Source of the DNA: Edaphobacter lichenicola
GTDB taxonomy: Bacteria; Acidobacteriota; Terriglobia; Terriglobales; Acidobacteriaceae
Assembly: GCF_025264645.1 (NCBI RefSeq)
Contig: NZ_CP073696.1
Span: forward strand, 3,658,001-3,722,000
DNA length: 64,000 bases
Direction of reading: 5' to 3'
How positions within the stretch are numbered: position 1 is the first letter of the stretch; each line of letters starts with the position of its first letter. This document shows positions 8,368 to 19,900 of this stretch, one piece after another. Under the pieces are notes generated by a model. That model ran no database searches, had not been told where the DNA came from, and saw nothing but the letters and a program-made list of their open reading frames with translations. A program made the translations under genes and the position numbers.

Positions 8368-8414
8368 AGTAAATAATTATTTACTTTATGTACGTTTTAT
8401 ATTACATTTTGTAA
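8368..8414. promoter_or_regulatory. Palindromic operator region before the membrane protein/XRE pair
   Basis: Two inverted repeats lie 25-71 bases before the start at 8439. One is a perfect 18-base palindrome AGTAAATAATTATTTACT (8368-8385). The other is TTACA-TTT-TGTAA (8402-8414). Both contain TTAC/GTAA half elements in a strongly AT-rich promoter region. They fit binding sites of the small XRE repressor encoded by the second gene, suggesting autoregulation. Confidence 0.55.
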
Positions 8415-8438
8415 ATTATAGAAGACTCGGAGGGCAAG

Positions 8439-8864
8439 ATGAGTTATCGGGAGAAGTTGACTTGGGGACAGTTTATGCCGTTGGCGCTGGGATGTGTCTA
8501 TTACCTCCGTTCGTGGCGTGGGAGTCATACGCTGCTGTCGCTGTTCGGAAGCATATTGGTGCTGATCATTCTGCAGATTGTGTACGCGATTCTGGTTGGA
8601 ATCTTCTCGAAGCCGGAGAAGAGTGATGAGCGAGACAGGCTGATCGAGTACAAAGCCTATAAGGTGAGCTATTTGGCGCTGATGACGCTGGCGCCGTTAT
8701 GGCTGTGGATGCTAGCTGTAGCAGCGCCATTCAGCTATAAGGTGGGCCAGCTGACCTCGCCATGGCTAATTGTTGCGGTGTGGTTTGGAGTGGAGGCGCT
8801 GAGGACAGGGACGCAGCTGGTGCTGCATCGGACTGGTCTCTCGGGTACTAGGGTGTCGGCGTGA
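8439..8864 (+). CDS. Small multi-pass membrane protein
   Basis: A 141-residue protein with about four hydrophobic segments: near 11-25, 31-55, 70-92 and 103-120. A charged loop ([18 protein letters not shown]) lies between the second and third. The acidic ERD loop before a transmembrane pair resembles the small membrane proteins often coded next to XRE regulators in Firmicutes and Acidobacteria (DUF2178-like), but the family call is tentative. CGGAGG precedes ATG 8439. The stop overlaps the regulator start (GTGA), so the two form an operon. Function unknown. Confidence 0.75.
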   Translation: MSYREKLTWGQFMPLALGCVYYLRSWRGSHTLLSLFGSILVLIILQIVYAILVGIFSKPEKSDERDRLIEYKAYKVSYLALMTLAPLWLWMLAVAAPFSYKVGQLTSPWLIVAVWFGVEALRTGTQLVLHRTGLSGTRVSA

Positions 8865-9094
8865 AGGCGAAGATGAAGATTGGAAATCAGGTGCGGCGGC
8901 TGCGATTTGAGCATGGAGAGATGACGCAGCAGGCACTGGCGGAGATTGTGGGAGCGACGCGGCAGACGGTGCTGGCGATCGAGGCGGGAAAGTATGCTCC
9001 GTCGCTGGAGCTGGCGTTTCGGATTGCGGATGCGTTCGGGGTGGGAGTTGAGACTGTGTTTCAGCGGGAGTATGTGGGTGAGGCTCGCGAATGA
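8861..9094 (+). CDS. XRE-family helix-turn-helix regulator
   Basis: A 77-residue one-domain repressor of the Cro/CI type. The helix-turn-helix spans about residues 22-50 ([30 protein letters not shown] pattern: Q-x-ALAE, TRQTV, IE.GKY.PSL). It belongs to the YozG/PF01381 type of small regulators paired with membrane proteins. GTG 8861 overlaps the preceding stop by four bases; ATG 8873 is an alternative start giving [11 protein letters not shown]. It likely binds the palindromes upstream of the pair and controls its own operon. Confidence 0.88.
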   Translation: MKAKMKIGNQVRRLRFEHGEMTQQALAEIVGATRQTVLAIEAGKYAPSLELAFRIADAFGVGVETVFQREYVGEARE

Positions 9095-9272
9095 GAGGCG
9101 GGAAACAGTTCGGCCCTACGCCGTGGGAGCATAGGGCCTACTATGGCAATTTTTCTTATGGTGTAGAGACTGAAAACGCAGACTACTTTCGGGAATGAAA
9201 AAAAACGAAAGCGACACTACACCACCCGCGACGTTGCTGTAGGTTGCTCGGACACACAAGTTTGGACAGATG

Positions 9273-10526
9273 CTACTGGGTGACGAGGTCTGCGTTCTGG
9301 GCTTTCGCCGTACCGAGGAGTGATCTCTGAGCGGTGTCGGCGAGATGGCTTGAGATGCGGCCGGACGTGAACTGTGCTCCGAAGGCGAAGCGGCAGAGAG
9401 GGCCAAAGCTGGCGGCGGAGGCCAGTCCGACGACATAGAGGCCCGGGATGGAAGATTCGAAGTTAGTGGAGAGGACTGGGGCGTCGTCGATCTTTTCCAT
9501 CTGGTTGCGGAGGTCGGAGTCGATGAAGTCGAGGCATTTGAGCTTGACCTTATAGCCGGTAGCGGCGATGACATGATCGACCAAGAGGTCTTTCGCGTTG
9601 CCGTCGCGCTGGCTGAGGTGGAGCTGGAGGCGCTTTTCGATGATGTTGACCTGTGTGGTGTCCGCGCCATAGTGAACGGTGACGCGACCGACGACCTTGT
9701 CTTTTGCAAACCAGCCGGGGGCTGGTCCATTGATGGTCTCCAGGGCCCTGAGGCGGAGCTTGGCCGGGAGGGCGTGAAAGACGAGTGGGAAGTCGGTGCA
9801 GAGGAGAGCACGCCAGCCCTGGCCAAGGCCGGAGCGGGGCTTGAGGATCCGTTGGGAGATGGCGCGGGGCTCGGCGCCGGGGGTGTCGTGAAAGTGGATG
9901 GTGTCGCCACGGACGATCATGTGGGCATCGGCTCCGGCGTCGGCGAGGAGGCCGGCGAGGTCGGCCGCAGAGGCCCCGGCACCGATGACCGCAACGGTGC
10001 GACCGCTGAACTTATCGACGCTGGTGTGCCGTGAGCTATGGGTGACGAACTCTTCTGGCAGGTCGGTGAAGACAGGCGGGACGTAGCCGAAGTGCGTGAT
10101 GCCAACGGCGACGATGACACGGCGCGCGAGGACAGTCTCTCCGGTTTGCGTGGTCAGGACGAAGCCTTCGGGCGAACGACGCAGCGAGGCGATGTCGGTC
10201 TGCTCGAGGTTGGGGACGAAGCGACGCTGAAACTCCAACCCGTAGGCAGTGAAGTTTTCAAGGGCGACGGGGGTTACGACATCGTCGTAATGGATGCCGC
10301 GCTCCTGGCAGTAGTGAGCGAAGGTGAATGTGGAGCCAGGATCGTAGAGGCAGGAGGCAAAACCGAATGATTTGAGGAAGGTTCCAGCGGCCATGTGATG
10401 GCGCCAGCTGGACATGGGAGTTCCGAAGATGCGAAAGGCTACCTTGCGAGCGCTTAGGTGAGCTGCGATGGAGAGCCCGTATGGACCAGCTCCAATTATG
10501 GCAACATCAGTTGCTTCCCTTGGCAT
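9273..10526 (-). CDS. FAD/NAD(P)-binding oxidoreductase, flavin monooxygenase-like
   Basis: A 417-residue flavoprotein. The FAD Rossmann motif is at residues 9-22 (AIIGAGPYGLSIAAHL). The NAD(P)-binding motif GAGASAADLAG lies at about 182-192, and the ATG motif in AATGYKVKL at about 326. The order and spacing are those of flavin-containing monooxygenases and L-lysine N6-hydroxylase-like enzymes (SWRHHMAAGTFLKS resembles their substrate loop). The true substrate cannot be read. A good ribosome site (AGAGGG) precedes ATG 10526. It lies 166 bases downstream of the HAD-UbiA gene on the same strand, so the two may be co-transcribed. Confidence 0.85.
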   Translation of the reverse strand: MPREATDVAIIGAGPYGLSIAAHLSARKVAFRIFGTPMSSWRHHMAAGTFLKSFGFASCLYDPGSTFTFAHYCQERGIHYDDVVTPVALENFTAYGLEFQRRFVPNLEQTDIASLRRSPEGFVLTTQTGETVLARRVIVAVGITHFGYVPPVFTDLPEEFVTHSSRHTSVDKFSGRTVAVIGAGASAADLAGLLADAGADAHMIVRGDTIHFHDTPGAEPRAISQRILKPRSGLGQGWRALLCTDFPLVFHALPAKLRLRALETINGPAPGWFAKDKVVGRVTVHYGADTTQVNIIEKRLQLHLSQRDGNAKDLLVDHVIAATGYKVKLKCLDFIDSDLRNQMEKIDDAPVLSTNFESSIPGLYVVGLASAASFGPLCRFAFGAQFTSGRISSHLADTAQRSLLGTAKAQNADLVTQ

Positions 10527-10691
10527 GTATCCCTCTGGAATACTAAGATTTTAACGTCTACGCAATGGAATTCCAGTTAGATTTACGGTCGTTCGACTGA
10601 AAGATAGTTCGATCCTCTATTATTGACGGAATTTCGTGAAGAGTCAGAAAAACTTTTGAGTTATTGACACCAAAGGACATAACCCGACGGA

Positions 10692-12182
10692 CTACAGGGC
10701 TGACAGTACGATGGCGATGACCACGACACCGAGGAGAAGGCTGCGGCGGTCGGTGATGGCATAGACGACGGGGTCCTCGTTGAGTTCGCCGCGGGAGGCC
10801 GTTAGCCAGAGACGGCTGATCCAGAGAAGAAGCACAGGAACCAAGAGCCAGAGACGATTGGTGTGTTGGTAAAGCTGGGCGGCGTCGAGGTTCGAGATGT
10901 AGAGGGTGAGGACGACAACCGAGGCGTAGCCACTGGCTGAGCCGAAGCTGCGGAGCTGCTCTATGTCGGCGACGTGGTAGCCGCGGCCACCGGCAGTGGA
11001 ACCGCCGCGTTCGCGGAGATTCTCGAGCTCGGCGAAACGTTTGACGAAGGCCAGGGAGAGGAAGAAGAAGATGCTGAAGCCGGCAAGCCAAGTGGATACG
11101 GCGACTCCGGTAGCGGCTGAGCCGGCGAGAATGCGGATGGTGTAGAGGCCGGAGAGGACGATGACGTCGACCAGAACGGCGCGTTTGAGGCGGAGGGAGT
11201 AGGCGAGGGTGGTGACGAAATAGATGCCAAGCCAGAGAAGGAACTTGTGCGGAAAGAGGAGGCTGGATGAGGGGGAGATTGCCGCGATGACATAGGGAAC
11301 GAGGAGGGCCAGCAACAGGGATGCGGCGAGGAAGGCAGCGACAACAATGACGCCAGCAACGGCGGAGAGGTCTCCCGAGGCGAAGGGGCGGCGGCGTTTA
11401 CTGGGGTGCTGGCGATCGGCTTCGAGGTCGAGAAGGTCGTTGACGATGTAGGTTGCGGAGGCGCAGAGACCGAAGCTGAGGAATGCTACGCCCGCTCCGA
11501 CGATGAGGCCGGGAGCTCGGAGATGAGCCAGAAGTAAGGGCAGAAAGATGAGGACGTTTTTCGCCCATTGGTGGAGGCGGATGGCCTTGAGCCACGCTTT
11601 GAGGGGGGAGGCTGTCTCGTTGAAGGTGTGGACCGGGGCTATGCGAGCCTTGCGGAGAGCAGCACGGAGGCCTGGGGTGGGATTGGCCACCATGGGATCC
11701 TTGCAGTGCTGGAGGAGCGTGAGGTCAGGGCTCGCGTTGCCGATGTAGGAGAAGTTATCGCCAAATTGAGAGCGGAAGGCGGCGAGCTTATTTTTGCCAG
11801 CGAGGTTGAGCTTGCCGTCGGAGGCGAGGACGCCGGTGAAGAGGCCGAGGTGGTCGGCGATGCGGTGGGCGATGTCGGCGTCGGCCGCTGTGGCGAGGTA
11901 GATGGGGCGGCCTGTAGCGTGCTGTTGCTCAAGATACTGAAGGAGTTCGCGATTATAGGGAAGATGGGCTACGTCGACCTTGACGACTCCAGCGAGGTGG
12001 CGCTTGAGGGCGGCTTTGCCCTGGAGGAGCCAGCCGGGGAGATTGAGGAGGGCAGCCGGGTGGTGGCGGGCAACGGCAAGTGCAGAATCATGAAGGGTGT
12101 CCGACTTGACGAGGGTGCCGTCGAGGTCGACGCAAAGCACAGGCAGCGCGGAGATGTCGACTGCGGGGGCCGTTAGCGGCAA
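10692..12182 (-). CDS. HAD phosphatase-UbiA prenyltransferase fusion, decaprenyl-phosphate phosphoribosyltransferase-like
   Basis: A 496-residue two-domain protein. Residues 15-200 form a HAD-type phosphatase: DLDGTLVKSD, the TAADADI motif 2 region and the GNASPDLTLL motif 4 region. Residues 205-496 form a polytopic UbiA domain with about nine membrane segments. The UbiA motif reads NDLLDLEADRQHPSKRRRP. That is the form typical of DPPR synthase, which puts phosphoribose-diphosphate on polyprenyl phosphate, with the next step needing a phosphatase. A fused phosphatase therefore makes biochemical sense, as inference. The start is TTG with AAGGAAGGA before it. The function in an organism without arabinan walls is open. 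Confidence 0.82.
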   Translation of the reverse strand: MPLTAPAVDISALPVLCVDLDGTLVKSDTLHDSALAVARHHPAALLNLPGWLLQGKAALKRHLAGVVKVDVAHLPYNRELLQYLEQQHATGRPIYLATAADADIAHRIADHLGLFTGVLASDGKLNLAGKNKLAAFRSQFGDNFSYIGNASPDLTLLQHCKDPMVANPTPGLRAALRKARIAPVHTFNETASPLKAWLKAIRLHQWAKNVLIFLPLLLAHLRAPGLIVGAGVAFLSFGLCASATYIVNDLLDLEADRQHPSKRRRPFASGDLSAVAGVIVVAAFLAASLLLALLVPYVIAAISPSSSLLFPHKFLLWLGIYFVTTLAYSLRLKRAVLVDVIVLSGLYTIRILAGSAATGVAVSTWLAGFSIFFFLSLAFVKRFAELENLRERGGSTAGGRGYHVADIEQLRSFGSASGYASVVVLTLYISNLDAAQLYQHTNRLWLLVPVLLLWISRLWLTASRGELNEDPVVYAITDRRSLLLGVVVIAIVLSAL

Positions 12183-12372
12183 AAGTGTCCTTCCTTACGT
12201 CTAACAAGATATTGGAACAAAAGTGCACTTTGTTGCGTTGTGTTCGACATGAATGCAGTGATGGCGAAGGCGCCTGGGCGACCAAGATCATTATCATTTA
12301 TTCTTAGATATCTGGCACAGTAATCAATTTGTTCGTGCAGTGAATTTTCCCGAGAGAGCTGAGACTACCTCC

Positions 12373-13758
12373 ATGCTGTCAGCGCAAGTAAATGAGAAAG
12401 AACGACACGACGAAGCACCGGTGGAGTCGCAAAGAGAAATGCGGCGGACTGAGCCGTTGCCTGGGGAGCCGAAGGGTTCGCCGGCTCGGAAGTGGATTGT
12501 GGCGCTGGTGATTGTTGCGGTAGTCGGGGCGGCGGTGTGGAAGATCCGCGGAAACACGAAGGAGCAGAACAACGTTCAGATGATGATGGCCGCGCAGGCC
12601 GACCGACCGACGCCGGTGCAGGTGTCGGCAGTGCAGCAGAAGACCATGCCGATCTTTCTAACGGCGCTGGGGACGGTGACAGCGTACAACACAGTGACGA
12701 TCAAGTCGCGTGTGGATGGGCAGTTGATGCAGGTGCCGGTGCGCGAGGGGCAGGCGGTAAAACAGGGACAGATGCTGGCCGAGATCGATCCGAAGCCCTA
12801 CCAGGCAGCGTTGGAACAGGCACAGGGGCAGCTGTTGAAGGACCAGGCAAATGCCGTGAATGCGCGGGCGGAGGCGGCTCGTTATACGGCGCTGCTGCAG
12901 GCGGGTGTGACGTCGAAGGAGAGCCAGCAGGCACAGATTTCGACGGCAGGGCAAGCCGAAGGATCTGTAGCTGCAGACCAGGCGGCGATTGAAGCGGCGA
13001 AAGTGAACCTGGGGTACACGAAGATTCTTTCGCCGATTAATGGAGTGGTCGGGTTGCGCCAGGTTGATCCAGGAAATATTGTGCATGCAACAGATACAAA
13101 TGGGTTGCTCGTCGTAACACAGCTGCAGCCGATTGCTGTGATCTTTACGCTGCCTGAAGACCAACTGCCTGAGGTGCTGAAGCGCACGCGTGCAGGGGAC
13201 AAGCTGGTGGTGGAAGCCTATGACCGCGCGGATGCGACGCATCTGGCGAGCGGAAGCCTGTTGACCATCGACAATCAGATTGATACGACGACCGGTACGG
13301 TAAAAGCGAAGGCGGTGTTTGAGAATCGCGATGGGGCGCTGTTTCCGAACCAGTTTGTGAATGTTCGCTTAATTCTGCAAGAGAAGAAGAATGCTGTGGT
13401 GATCCCAGCGACGGCACTGCAGACAGGAACGCAGGGGAACTTCGTCTATCTGTTGAAGCAGGGGGAACCACCCGCAAATCTGGTGGAGAAGAAGTCGGAT
13501 GGACCACCGATGATAGAGCTTCCAGAGAACAAGACAAATTACTATGTCGAAGCGCAGACGGTGAATGTAGAGCTGACCGAGGGGACGCAGGTGATTCTGA
13601 ACGGCGGCGTGAAGCCTGGAGACCAGATTGTGGTGGATGGGCAGGAAAAGCTGAAGAACGGAAGCAAGGTGTTTCCGCGGACGGCTCCGGCGAAAGCCGC
13701 TGATAAGACGACCGCGGAGTTGGGTATGGCAAGTGAAGCTGCGGGGCGACCCTCGTGA
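12373..13758 (+). CDS. mdtA: RND efflux periplasmic adaptor, MdtA-like
   Basis: A 461-residue membrane-fusion protein of a tripartite drug pump. It has an N-terminal cytoplasmic stretch, one membrane helix ([17 protein letters not shown]), then the biotinyl-lipoyl halves ([21 protein letters not shown] and the [12 protein letters not shown] return half). Between them is a helical hairpin (residues about 120-190), and after them beta-barrel and membrane-proximal domains. ATG 12373 is taken as start; GTG 12340 is in frame upstream, and neither has a strong ribosome site. Its stop overlaps the permease start (GTGA). Two permeases follow, which is the MdtABC arrangement. No TolC-like gene is adjacent. 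Confidence 0.9.
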   Translation: MLSAQVNEKERHDEAPVESQREMRRTEPLPGEPKGSPARKWIVALVIVAVVGAAVWKIRGNTKEQNNVQMMMAAQADRPTPVQVSAVQQKTMPIFLTALGTVTAYNTVTIKSRVDGQLMQVPVREGQAVKQGQMLAEIDPKPYQAALEQAQGQLLKDQANAVNARAEAARYTALLQAGVTSKESQQAQISTAGQAEGSVAADQAAIEAAKVNLGYTKILSPINGVVGLRQVDPGNIVHATDTNGLLVVTQLQPIAVIFTLPEDQLPEVLKRTRAGDKLVVEAYDRADATHLASGSLLTIDNQIDTTTGTVKAKAVFENRDGALFPNQFVNVRLILQEKKNAVVIPATALQTGTQGNFVYLLKQGEPPANLVEKKSDGPPMIELPENKTNYYVEAQTVNVELTEGTQVILNGGVKPGDQIVVDGQEKLKNGSKVFPRTAPAKAADKTTAELGMASEAAGRPS

Positions 13759-16700
13759 GTCCATCAAAGCCATTTATTCTTCGCCCGGTGGCCACCTCGC
13801 TTCTTATGGTGGCCATTTTGCTTGCAGGGTTCGTCGCGTATCAACAATTGCCGGTGTCGGCGCTGCCGCAGGTGGACTATCCGACGATTCAGGTGCAGAC
13901 GTTCTATCCGGGAGCGAGCCCGGAGGTGATGGCGTCGTCGGTGACGGCTCCGCTGGAGCGGCAGTTCGGGCAGATACCGGGACTGAGCCAGATGACCTCT
14001 TCGAGTTCGGGCGGTGGCAGTGTGATTACGCTGCAGTTCGATCTGTCGGAGTCGATCGATATTGCGCAGCAGGATGTTCAGGCGGCGATCAACGCGGCGT
14101 TTAGTTATCTGCCGAAGGACCTGCCGAATCCGCCGGTGTACAGCAAGGTGAACCCTGCCGATGCGCCGATCATGACGTTGGCGCTGACGAGCGATACGCT
14201 GCCGCTTGAGAAGGTAGAGGACCTTGCGGATACAGTGATCGCGCAGAAGATCTCGCAGCTTTCGGGTGTGGGCCTGGTGTCGATCAACGGTGGTCAGAAG
14301 CCGGCGGTGCGGATTCAGGCAAACCCGACGGCGCTGGCGAACTATGGTCTGAGCCTGGAAGACATTCGCGCGGCGGTGGGCACAACGAACGTCGATCAGG
14401 CAAAGGGCAATCTGAACGGAGCGAACCAGTCCTATACGATCGGCGCGAATGACCAGCTGCCCTCAAGTGCGGCTTATAACAATGTGATTGTCGCGTACCG
14501 GAATGGATCGCCGGTGCGGCTGTCGGATGTTGCCAATGCAGTAGACAGCGCGGAGAACCTGTTTCAGGCGGCGTGGATGGGGACGGCGGCACAGGCTCCT
14601 ACCGCGGGGCAGCCAGCGCGCGAGGCTGTGTTGAAGCCCGCGGTGATTGTGAACATCCAGCGGCAGCCGGGTGCGAACATCATCGGCGTGGTGGATGAGG
14701 TTCAGAAGATTCTGCCGCAGCTGCGGTCGTCGATGCCGGCAACGGTGACGCTGCAGGTGCTGACGGACCGGACAAGTACGATTCGGGCTTCTGTGAAAGA
14801 TGTTCAGTTTTCGCTGGTGCTGACCATCGGGCTGGTTGTGATGGTGATCTTCCTGTTCCTGCGGTCGTTTGCCGCGACGATCATCCCTTCGGTCGCGGTG
14901 CCGCTGTCGATTGTGGGGACGTTTGGGGTGATGTATCTGCTGGGATACAGCCTGAATAATCTGTCGCTGATGGCGTTGACGATCTCGACCGGGTTCGTGG
15001 TGGACGATGCGATTGTGATGATCGAGAATATCGCCCGCTATCTGGAACAGGGCGATTCACCGCTGGAGGCAGCGCTGAAGGGCTCGGAACAGATTGGCTT
15101 CACAATCGTTTCACTGACGGTGAGCTTGATTGCGGTGCTGATTCCCCTGCTGTTCATGGGGGATATTGTGGGTCGGTTGTTCCGTGAATTTGCTGTAACG
15201 TTGGCGGTTACAATCCTGGTTTCGGCGCTGGTGTCGCTGACGTTGACACCAATGATGTCGGCGAAGCTGCTGAAGCATACGCCGGAGAATGAGCAGAACG
15301 CGTTCTACAAAAAGAGCGAAGAGTTCTTCGAGTACGTGATCGCAAAGTACGGAGTTGGCGTGCGGTTTGTGCTGCGGCACCAAACGATCACGCTCCTGGT
15401 GACGCTGGCGACGTTCGCGCTGACGGTTTATCTGTTTTTGGTCGTGCCGAAGGGGTTTTTCCCGGTGCAGGACACGGGTGTGCTGCTGGGGATTACCGAA
15501 GCTCCGCAGACAGTCAGCTTTGGCGCGATGAGTTCGCGGCAGCAGGCGTTGGCGCGGATCATTCTTCAGGACAAGGACGTGGAGAGCGTGTCGTCGTTCA
15601 TCGGGATCGATGGGACGAACTCGACGTTGAATAGCGGACGTATTCAGATCAATTTGAAGGATCGTGAATTGCGGAAGTCTTCGGCGCTGGAGGTAATTCA
15701 GCGGCTGGAGCCGAAGGTTGCGACGGTGGATGGAATTCAGTGCTTCCTGCAGCCGCTGCAGGACCTGACGGTGGAAGACCGGGTAAGCCGCACGCAGTAT
15801 CAGTACTCGCTCGAAGATGCGAATACGGAAGAGCTGGCGATGTGGACCGACAAGATGGTCGCCAAGCTAAAGGAGGTTCCGATTCTGAGCGATGTAGCGA
15901 GCGATGAACAGTTGAGCGGGCTTGAGGCGAGTCTGGTGATTGATCGCGACACCGCGTCGCGGCTTGGGATTACGCCTCAGAATATCGACGACACGCTGGA
16001 TGATGCGTTTGCGCAGCGACAGATATCGACAATCTTCACACAGCAGAATCAATACCACGTTGTGCTTGAGGTAGCTCCAAAGTATCAGCGTAATCCGGCG
16101 TCGCTCGATAATATTTACGTGAAGAGTTCAAACGGGACGCAGGTGCCGTTGTCAACGTTCACGCACTTTGAAGAGAAGCAAACTTCCCTGGTGATCAATC
16201 ACCAGGGACAGTTCCCGGCCGTGACGATCTCGTTCAACCTGGCACCGGGTAAGTCCATTGGCGATGCGGTGGATGCGGTGAATAAGGTGAAGGCGGAGCT
16301 GAATATGCCGCCCAGCGTGAAGGGGGAGTTTCAGGGATCGGCAAAGGCGTTCGAGGCTTCGATTGCGAATGAGCCGTTGCTGATTCTGGCGGCGCTGATC
16401 GTGGTTTATATCGTGCTGGGTGTTTTGTACGAAAGCTATATTCACCCGATTACGATTCTGTCTACGTTGCCTTCGGCGGGTGTGGGCGCGATTCTGGCGT
16501 TGCTGCTGTTTCATGTGGATCTGAGTGTGATCGCGTTGATCGGCATTATTTTGCTGATTGGGATTGTGAAGAAGAACGCAATTATGATGATCGACTTTGC
16601 GCTGGAGGCGGAGCGCGAGCAGGGGTTGACGCCGACAGAGGCGATCTATCAAGCGTGCCTGCTGCGGTTTCGGCCAATCATGATGACAACGATGGCGGCT

Positions 16701-16922
16701 CTGCTGGGTGGATTGCCGCTGGCGCTTGGCACCGGAACCGGAAGCGAGTTGAGACGCCCGCTCGGCATTACGATCGTCGGCGGCTTGATTGTGTCGCAGG
16801 TCCTGACGCTATTTACTACACCGGTGGTGTATCTATTCTTCGACCGGATTGCGCGCAGGTCGCGGCGGGGACAGGGATCAAGGGATGCGGAGTTGCATGC
16901 ACATGCTGTGTCGGCGGATTGA
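13755..16922 (+). CDS. mdtB: RND efflux permease, MdtB-like
   Basis: A 1055-residue inner-membrane proton antiporter subunit. Twelve membrane segments with two large periplasmic loops can be followed. The N terminus [20 protein letters not shown] is typical, TM4 carries the proton-relay Asp pair in [19 protein letters not shown], and TM10 has [15 protein letters not shown] short Ala/Pro-rich insertion lies near residue 275. It starts with GTG overlapping the adaptor stop. In MdtABC pumps the two permeases form a mixed trimer that exports bile salts, novobiocin and similar compounds; the substrate here is unknown. Confidence 0.92.
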   Translation: MSPSKPFILRPVATSLLMVAILLAGFVAYQQLPVSALPQVDYPTIQVQTFYPGASPEVMASSVTAPLERQFGQIPGLSQMTSSSSGGGSVITLQFDLSESIDIAQQDVQAAINAAFSYLPKDLPNPPVYSKVNPADAPIMTLALTSDTLPLEKVEDLADTVIAQKISQLSGVGLVSINGGQKPAVRIQANPTALANYGLSLEDIRAAVGTTNVDQAKGNLNGANQSYTIGANDQLPSSAAYNNVIVAYRNGSPVRLSDVANAVDSAENLFQAAWMGTAAQAPTAGQPAREAVLKPAVIVNIQRQPGANIIGVVDEVQKILPQLRSSMPATVTLQVLTDRTSTIRASVKDVQFSLVLTIGLVVMVIFLFLRSFAATIIPSVAVPLSIVGTFGVMYLLGYSLNNLSLMALTISTGFVVDDAIVMIENIARYLEQGDSPLEAALKGSEQIGFTIVSLTVSLIAVLIPLLFMGDIVGRLFREFAVTLAVTILVSALVSLTLTPMMSAKLLKHTPENEQNAFYKKSEEFFEYVIAKYGVGVRFVLRHQTITLLVTLATFALTVYLFLVVPKGFFPVQDTGVLLGITEAPQTVSFGAMSSRQQALARIILQDKDVESVSSFIGIDGTNSTLNSGRIQINLKDRELRKSSALEVIQRLEPKVATVDGIQCFLQPLQDLTVEDRVSRTQYQYSLEDANTEELAMWTDKMVAKLKEVPILSDVASDEQLSGLEASLVIDRDTASRLGITPQNIDDTLDDAFAQRQISTIFTQQNQYHVVLEVAPKYQRNPASLDNIYVKSSNGTQVPLSTFTHFEEKQTSLVINHQGQFPAVTISFNLAPGKSIGDAVDAVNKVKAELNMPPSVKGEFQGSAKAFEASIANEPLLILAALIVVYIVLGVLYESYIHPITILSTLPSAGVGAILALLLFHVDLSVIALIGIILLIGIVKKNAIMMIDFALEAEREQGLTPTEAIYQACLLRFRPIMMTTMAALLGGLPLALGTGTGSELRRPLGITIVGGLIVSQVLTLFTTPVVYLFFDRIARRSRRGQGSRDAELHAHAVSAD

Positions 16923-16969
16923 TTGGACCGAGCTTAATATTTCGAAGCTGATTTGAAGATCAGGAGTTT

Positions 16970-19900
16970 ATGCATTTTTCGGCACCATTTATTCGACGGC
17001 CGGTAGCGACATTCTTGATGTCGATCGCGGTGATTCTGGCGGGTGCGTCGGCCTACGTGTTACTGCCCGTAGCGAGTCTACCGCAGGTAGAGTTTCCAGT
17101 GATATCGGTGGGCGCGAGTCTGCCGGGAGCTGATCCGGAGACGATGGCGTCGTCGGTGGCAACTCCACTGGAGCGGCAGTTCTCGAAGATCGCAGGCGTC
17201 AATGAGATGACCTCGTACTCATCGACGGGCACGGTTGGGATCACGCTGCAGTTCGATCTGACACGAGACATCAATGGCGCTGCGCGGGATGTGCAAGCGG
17301 CAATTAATGCGGCGAGGAGTCAATTGCCGGCGAACCTGCCGAGTAATCCTGGGTACTACAAGGTGAATCCGGCCGACTCGCCGATCATGATTATTGCGTT
17401 GACATCGGACACGATGAATATTCCGCAGTTGTATGACGCCTGCGACAGTATTTTGGCGCAGAAGATTGCGCAGATTCCTGGAGTGGGGCAGACGTTTTGC
17501 GGTGGAAGTGCGAAGCCGTCGGTGCGGATTGAGGCGAATCCGATGCAACTGGCGCATTACGGTGTAGGCCTGGAGGCGTTGCGAGCGGCGATTGGCACGG
17601 TCAACGTGAACCAGCCGAAGGGATATCTGCAGGACGACAGTAGAAGATGGAGTGTCAGTGCGACGGACCAGTTGTTTGGTGCGGATGCGTATGCTCCGCT
17701 GATTGTTTCGACGGACCGGGGGCCGGTGAGTACGGCCGCAGCGAGTTCGGGGCTGCCTGCTTCGGTCGCGAGTGCGTTGACGGCAAATGCAAATACGGGC
17801 TCGACGACAAATGGGGCAACGAGTGTCAGCGGTGGTGCTACTCCTGCTGCTGTTGCTCCGGCTGCTGCCACGTCAACGGGGTTAGCTGCGGGGCCCACGA
17901 CAGCTCATGGTGTCGTGCGAGTTCAGGATGTGGCTGATGTCGTCAACAGCGTTGAGGATGTTCACTCCACCGGCGTATTCAACGGGAAGCCAGCGATTCT
18001 GGTGATTGTGTTCAAGACCTCGACCGCGAATGTGATCCAGACGGTGGACGATGTAAAGAAGATGCTGCCGATGCTACAGGCATCGATACCACCTGCGATC
18101 CAGGTGCACGTTGCAATGGATCGGACGACGACAATTCGCGCGTCTGTGAAGGATGTGACGCGGACGCTAGTGATCTCGATTCTGCTGGTGATCCTGGTGG
18201 TGTTTTTGTTCTTGCGAGAGGTTCGCTCGACGCTGATTCCGACGGTGGCTGTGCCGTTGAGTCTGCTGGGGACGTTTGCGGTGATGTACTTGCTGGGCTA
18301 TACGCTCGATAATCTGTCACTGATGGCGCTGACGATCTCGACGGGGTTTGTGGTCGATGATGCGATTGTGGTGATTGAGAACATCAGCCGACATCTGGAG
18401 GCTGGGATGTCGCCGTATGAGGCGGCGATGGTGGGGTCGAAGGAGATTGGTTTCACGGTGGTGTCGATGAGCACGTCGCTGATTGCGGTGTTCATTCCGA
18501 TTCTGCTGATGGGCGGGATTGTCGGGAGGCTGTTTCGTGAGTTTGCGGTGACGTTGTCGGTGGCGATCCTGGTGTCGCTGGTGGTGTCGCTGACGACGAC
18601 TCCGATGTTAAGCGCGAAGTTTCTGGAGCCGAATGGCACGCGGAAGCATGGATGGTTTTATCGCTCGGGCGAACGCGTGTTGGCGTGGATGGCTGCAGAG
18701 TATGAGCTTGGGCTGCGCTGGGTGTTGAAACACCAGAAGTTGGTGCTGACGGTGACGGTGCTGACGTTTGTCTTAAATGTCTATCTGTACATCCTGGTGC
18801 CGAAGGGATTTTTCCCGGAGCAGGATGCTGGACGCATCGGTGGACAGGTGCAGGGGCAGCAGGACGTTTCGTTTCCACAGATGAAGAAGAATGTGCTTGC
18901 GCTGGCGAAGATTGCCGGGGAGGACCCTGGGGTGGAGGATGTGACTGCGTTTGCGGGAGGCCGCGGCAACTCGAATGGCGGGTTCATGTTTATGTCTCTA
19001 AAGCCGGATGCGGAGCGGCAAAAGACGGGTGATACGGCGCAGGTGATCGTCGATCGGCTGCGGCCGAAGGTGAGTAATCTACCGGGCGTGATTATGTATC
19101 TGCAGGCGTTTCAGGATCTGCGGATCGGTGGCAGAAATACGGCGACGGAGTATCAGTACACACTGACTGGAGACAACCTGAAGGAGTTGAACGAGTGGGG
19201 CCCCAAGCTGGAGGCGGCGATGGATAACCTGCCGCAGATCAAAGATGTTGCGACCGATCAGCAGCAGCAGGGGTTGCGTGGGCAGCTGGTGATCGACCGC
19301 GCGACTGCAAGCCGGCTGGGGGTCTCGCCACTGGCGATCGATTCGACGTTATCGGATGCGTTTGCGCAGACGCAGGTGTCAACGACGTACATGCCGCTGA
19401 ACCAGTACCACGTCGTGCTGGAGGTTGCACCGCAGTTTCAGGAAGATCCGGATGCGTTAAGGAATATCTATGTGAAGAGCACGACGGGGGCGATGGTTCC
19501 ACTGTCGGCGGTGACGCACTTCGAGACGCAACGGATTCCGCTGGCGGTGAATCACCAGGCGCAGTCTCCGGCGACGACGCTGTCGTTCAATTTGGCACCA
19601 GGGGCTTCGCTGAGTGAGGCTACGCAAGCGATTCAACAGGCACGGGTGGATATCGGGATGCCGTCGGCAATTCACGGCGGGTTTGCGGGGTCGGCGCAGG
19701 CGTTCAAAGACTCGCTGAAGAGTGAACCGTGGCTGATTTTGCTGGCGCTGGTGGCTGTTTATATCGTGCTGGGGATTCTGTATGAGAGCTTTATTCATCC
19801 GCTGACGATTCTTTCGACGTTGCCTTCGGCTGGTGTTGGGGCGATTGTGGCGCTACTGCTGTTCAAGGTGGATCTGAGCGTGATCGCGATGATCGGGATT

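Noticed and set aside
11568..12176. 202-codon plus-strand frame opposite the HAD-UbiA gene
   Set aside because: Glu/Gly/Val-rich shadow without a ribosome site; the minus frame carries all motifs.
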